Assembly: GCA_964431545.1 (NCBI GenBank)
Contig: CAYSLC010000304.1
Location: 1 to 5,485 of the forward strand
Direction: 5' to 3'
Source of the DNA: CAYSLC01 sp964431545
Lineage (GTDB): Bacteria; Desulfobacterota; Desulfobacteria; Desulfobacterales; JAABSP01
DNA length: 5,485 bases
Notes under the pieces: generated by a model
What the model saw: the letters and a program-made list of their open reading frames with translations, nothing else
Databases searched by the model: none
Told to the model about the DNA's origin: nothing
Shown: positions 5,448 through 5,485 of the stretch, piece after piece
Layout: every line of letters begins with the position of its first letter
How positions within the stretch are numbered: the first letter of the stretch is position 1
Program-made: the position numbers and the translations under genes

Positions 5448-5485
5448 CTGAATTGTATTTAAAATCAAGTATTTATAATAAATCT
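5448..5485. other. AT-rich tail with TATAAT-containing palindrome
   Basis: Composition switches abruptly from GC-rich to strongly AT-rich after about 5448. ATTTATAATAAAT (5471-5483) is a perfect palindrome around a central A and contains TATAAT (5474-5479). TTGTAT (5453-5458) lies 15 nt upstream, a shorter spacing than ideal. This may be a promoter for a gene beyond the window or the end of the operon; no G+C stem with T-run is visible, so no terminator is called. Confidence 0.25.

Overview
The window is a GC-rich, tightly packed stretch of plus-strand genes for corrinoid-dependent methyl transfer. It looks like an anaerobic bacterium such as a sulfate-reducing or syntrophic Desulfobacterota member or an acetogen. 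This guess rests on gene content (corrinoid protein, RACo-type activator, UroD/MtaA-like methyltransferases, DUF2284) and on an apparent selenocysteine codon; no taxonomic marker is present.

Layout: 1-98 is the C-terminal tail of a UroD/MtaA-type methyltransferase. 163-822 encodes a methyltransferase-cognate corrinoid protein (219 aa). 823-938 is a GC-rich spacer with two mutually exclusive hairpins. 939-3035 encodes a RACo-like reductive activator of corrinoid proteins (698 aa; 2Fe-2S plus ASKHA-type ATPase domain). 3048-3377 is a small Cys-containing protein (109 aa, TTG start, resembling DUF6951). 3412-4077 is a DUF2284-type Cys-rich protein (221 aa). 4078-4195 is a leader with a perfect dyad and an AT-rich patch. 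4196-5230 is a second UroD/MtaA-type methyltransferase. 5255-5383 is the start of a thioredoxin-like CxxC protein that ends early, followed by an AT-rich tail to 5485.

The main result concerns the second methyltransferase. Its frame meets TGA at 5129-5131, then stays open in the same frame for 32 further codons to TAA at 5228-5230. These codons complete the expected C-terminus of the family. The TGA falls where this family has its conserved zinc-ligand Cys (the 'APGC' motif), 78 residues after the first metal-site Cys. A perfect 7-bp hairpin with a GGT loop begins 13 nt after the TGA, which matches the geometry of a bacterial SECIS element. I therefore annotate a 344-aa selenoprotein with Sec312. 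A conventional ORF caller would cut it at 311 aa and lose the metal ligand.

Proposed working of the cluster (inference): one UroD-type enzyme moves a methyl group from an unknown substrate to the Co(I) corrinoid protein and the other moves it onward to an acceptor. RACo reactivates Co(II) corrinoid using ATP and its iron-sulfur cluster. The small Cys-rich proteins (DUF6951-like, DUF2284, thioredoxin-like) may serve redox, metal or thiol/selenol maintenance roles. The substrate cannot be read from the sequence.
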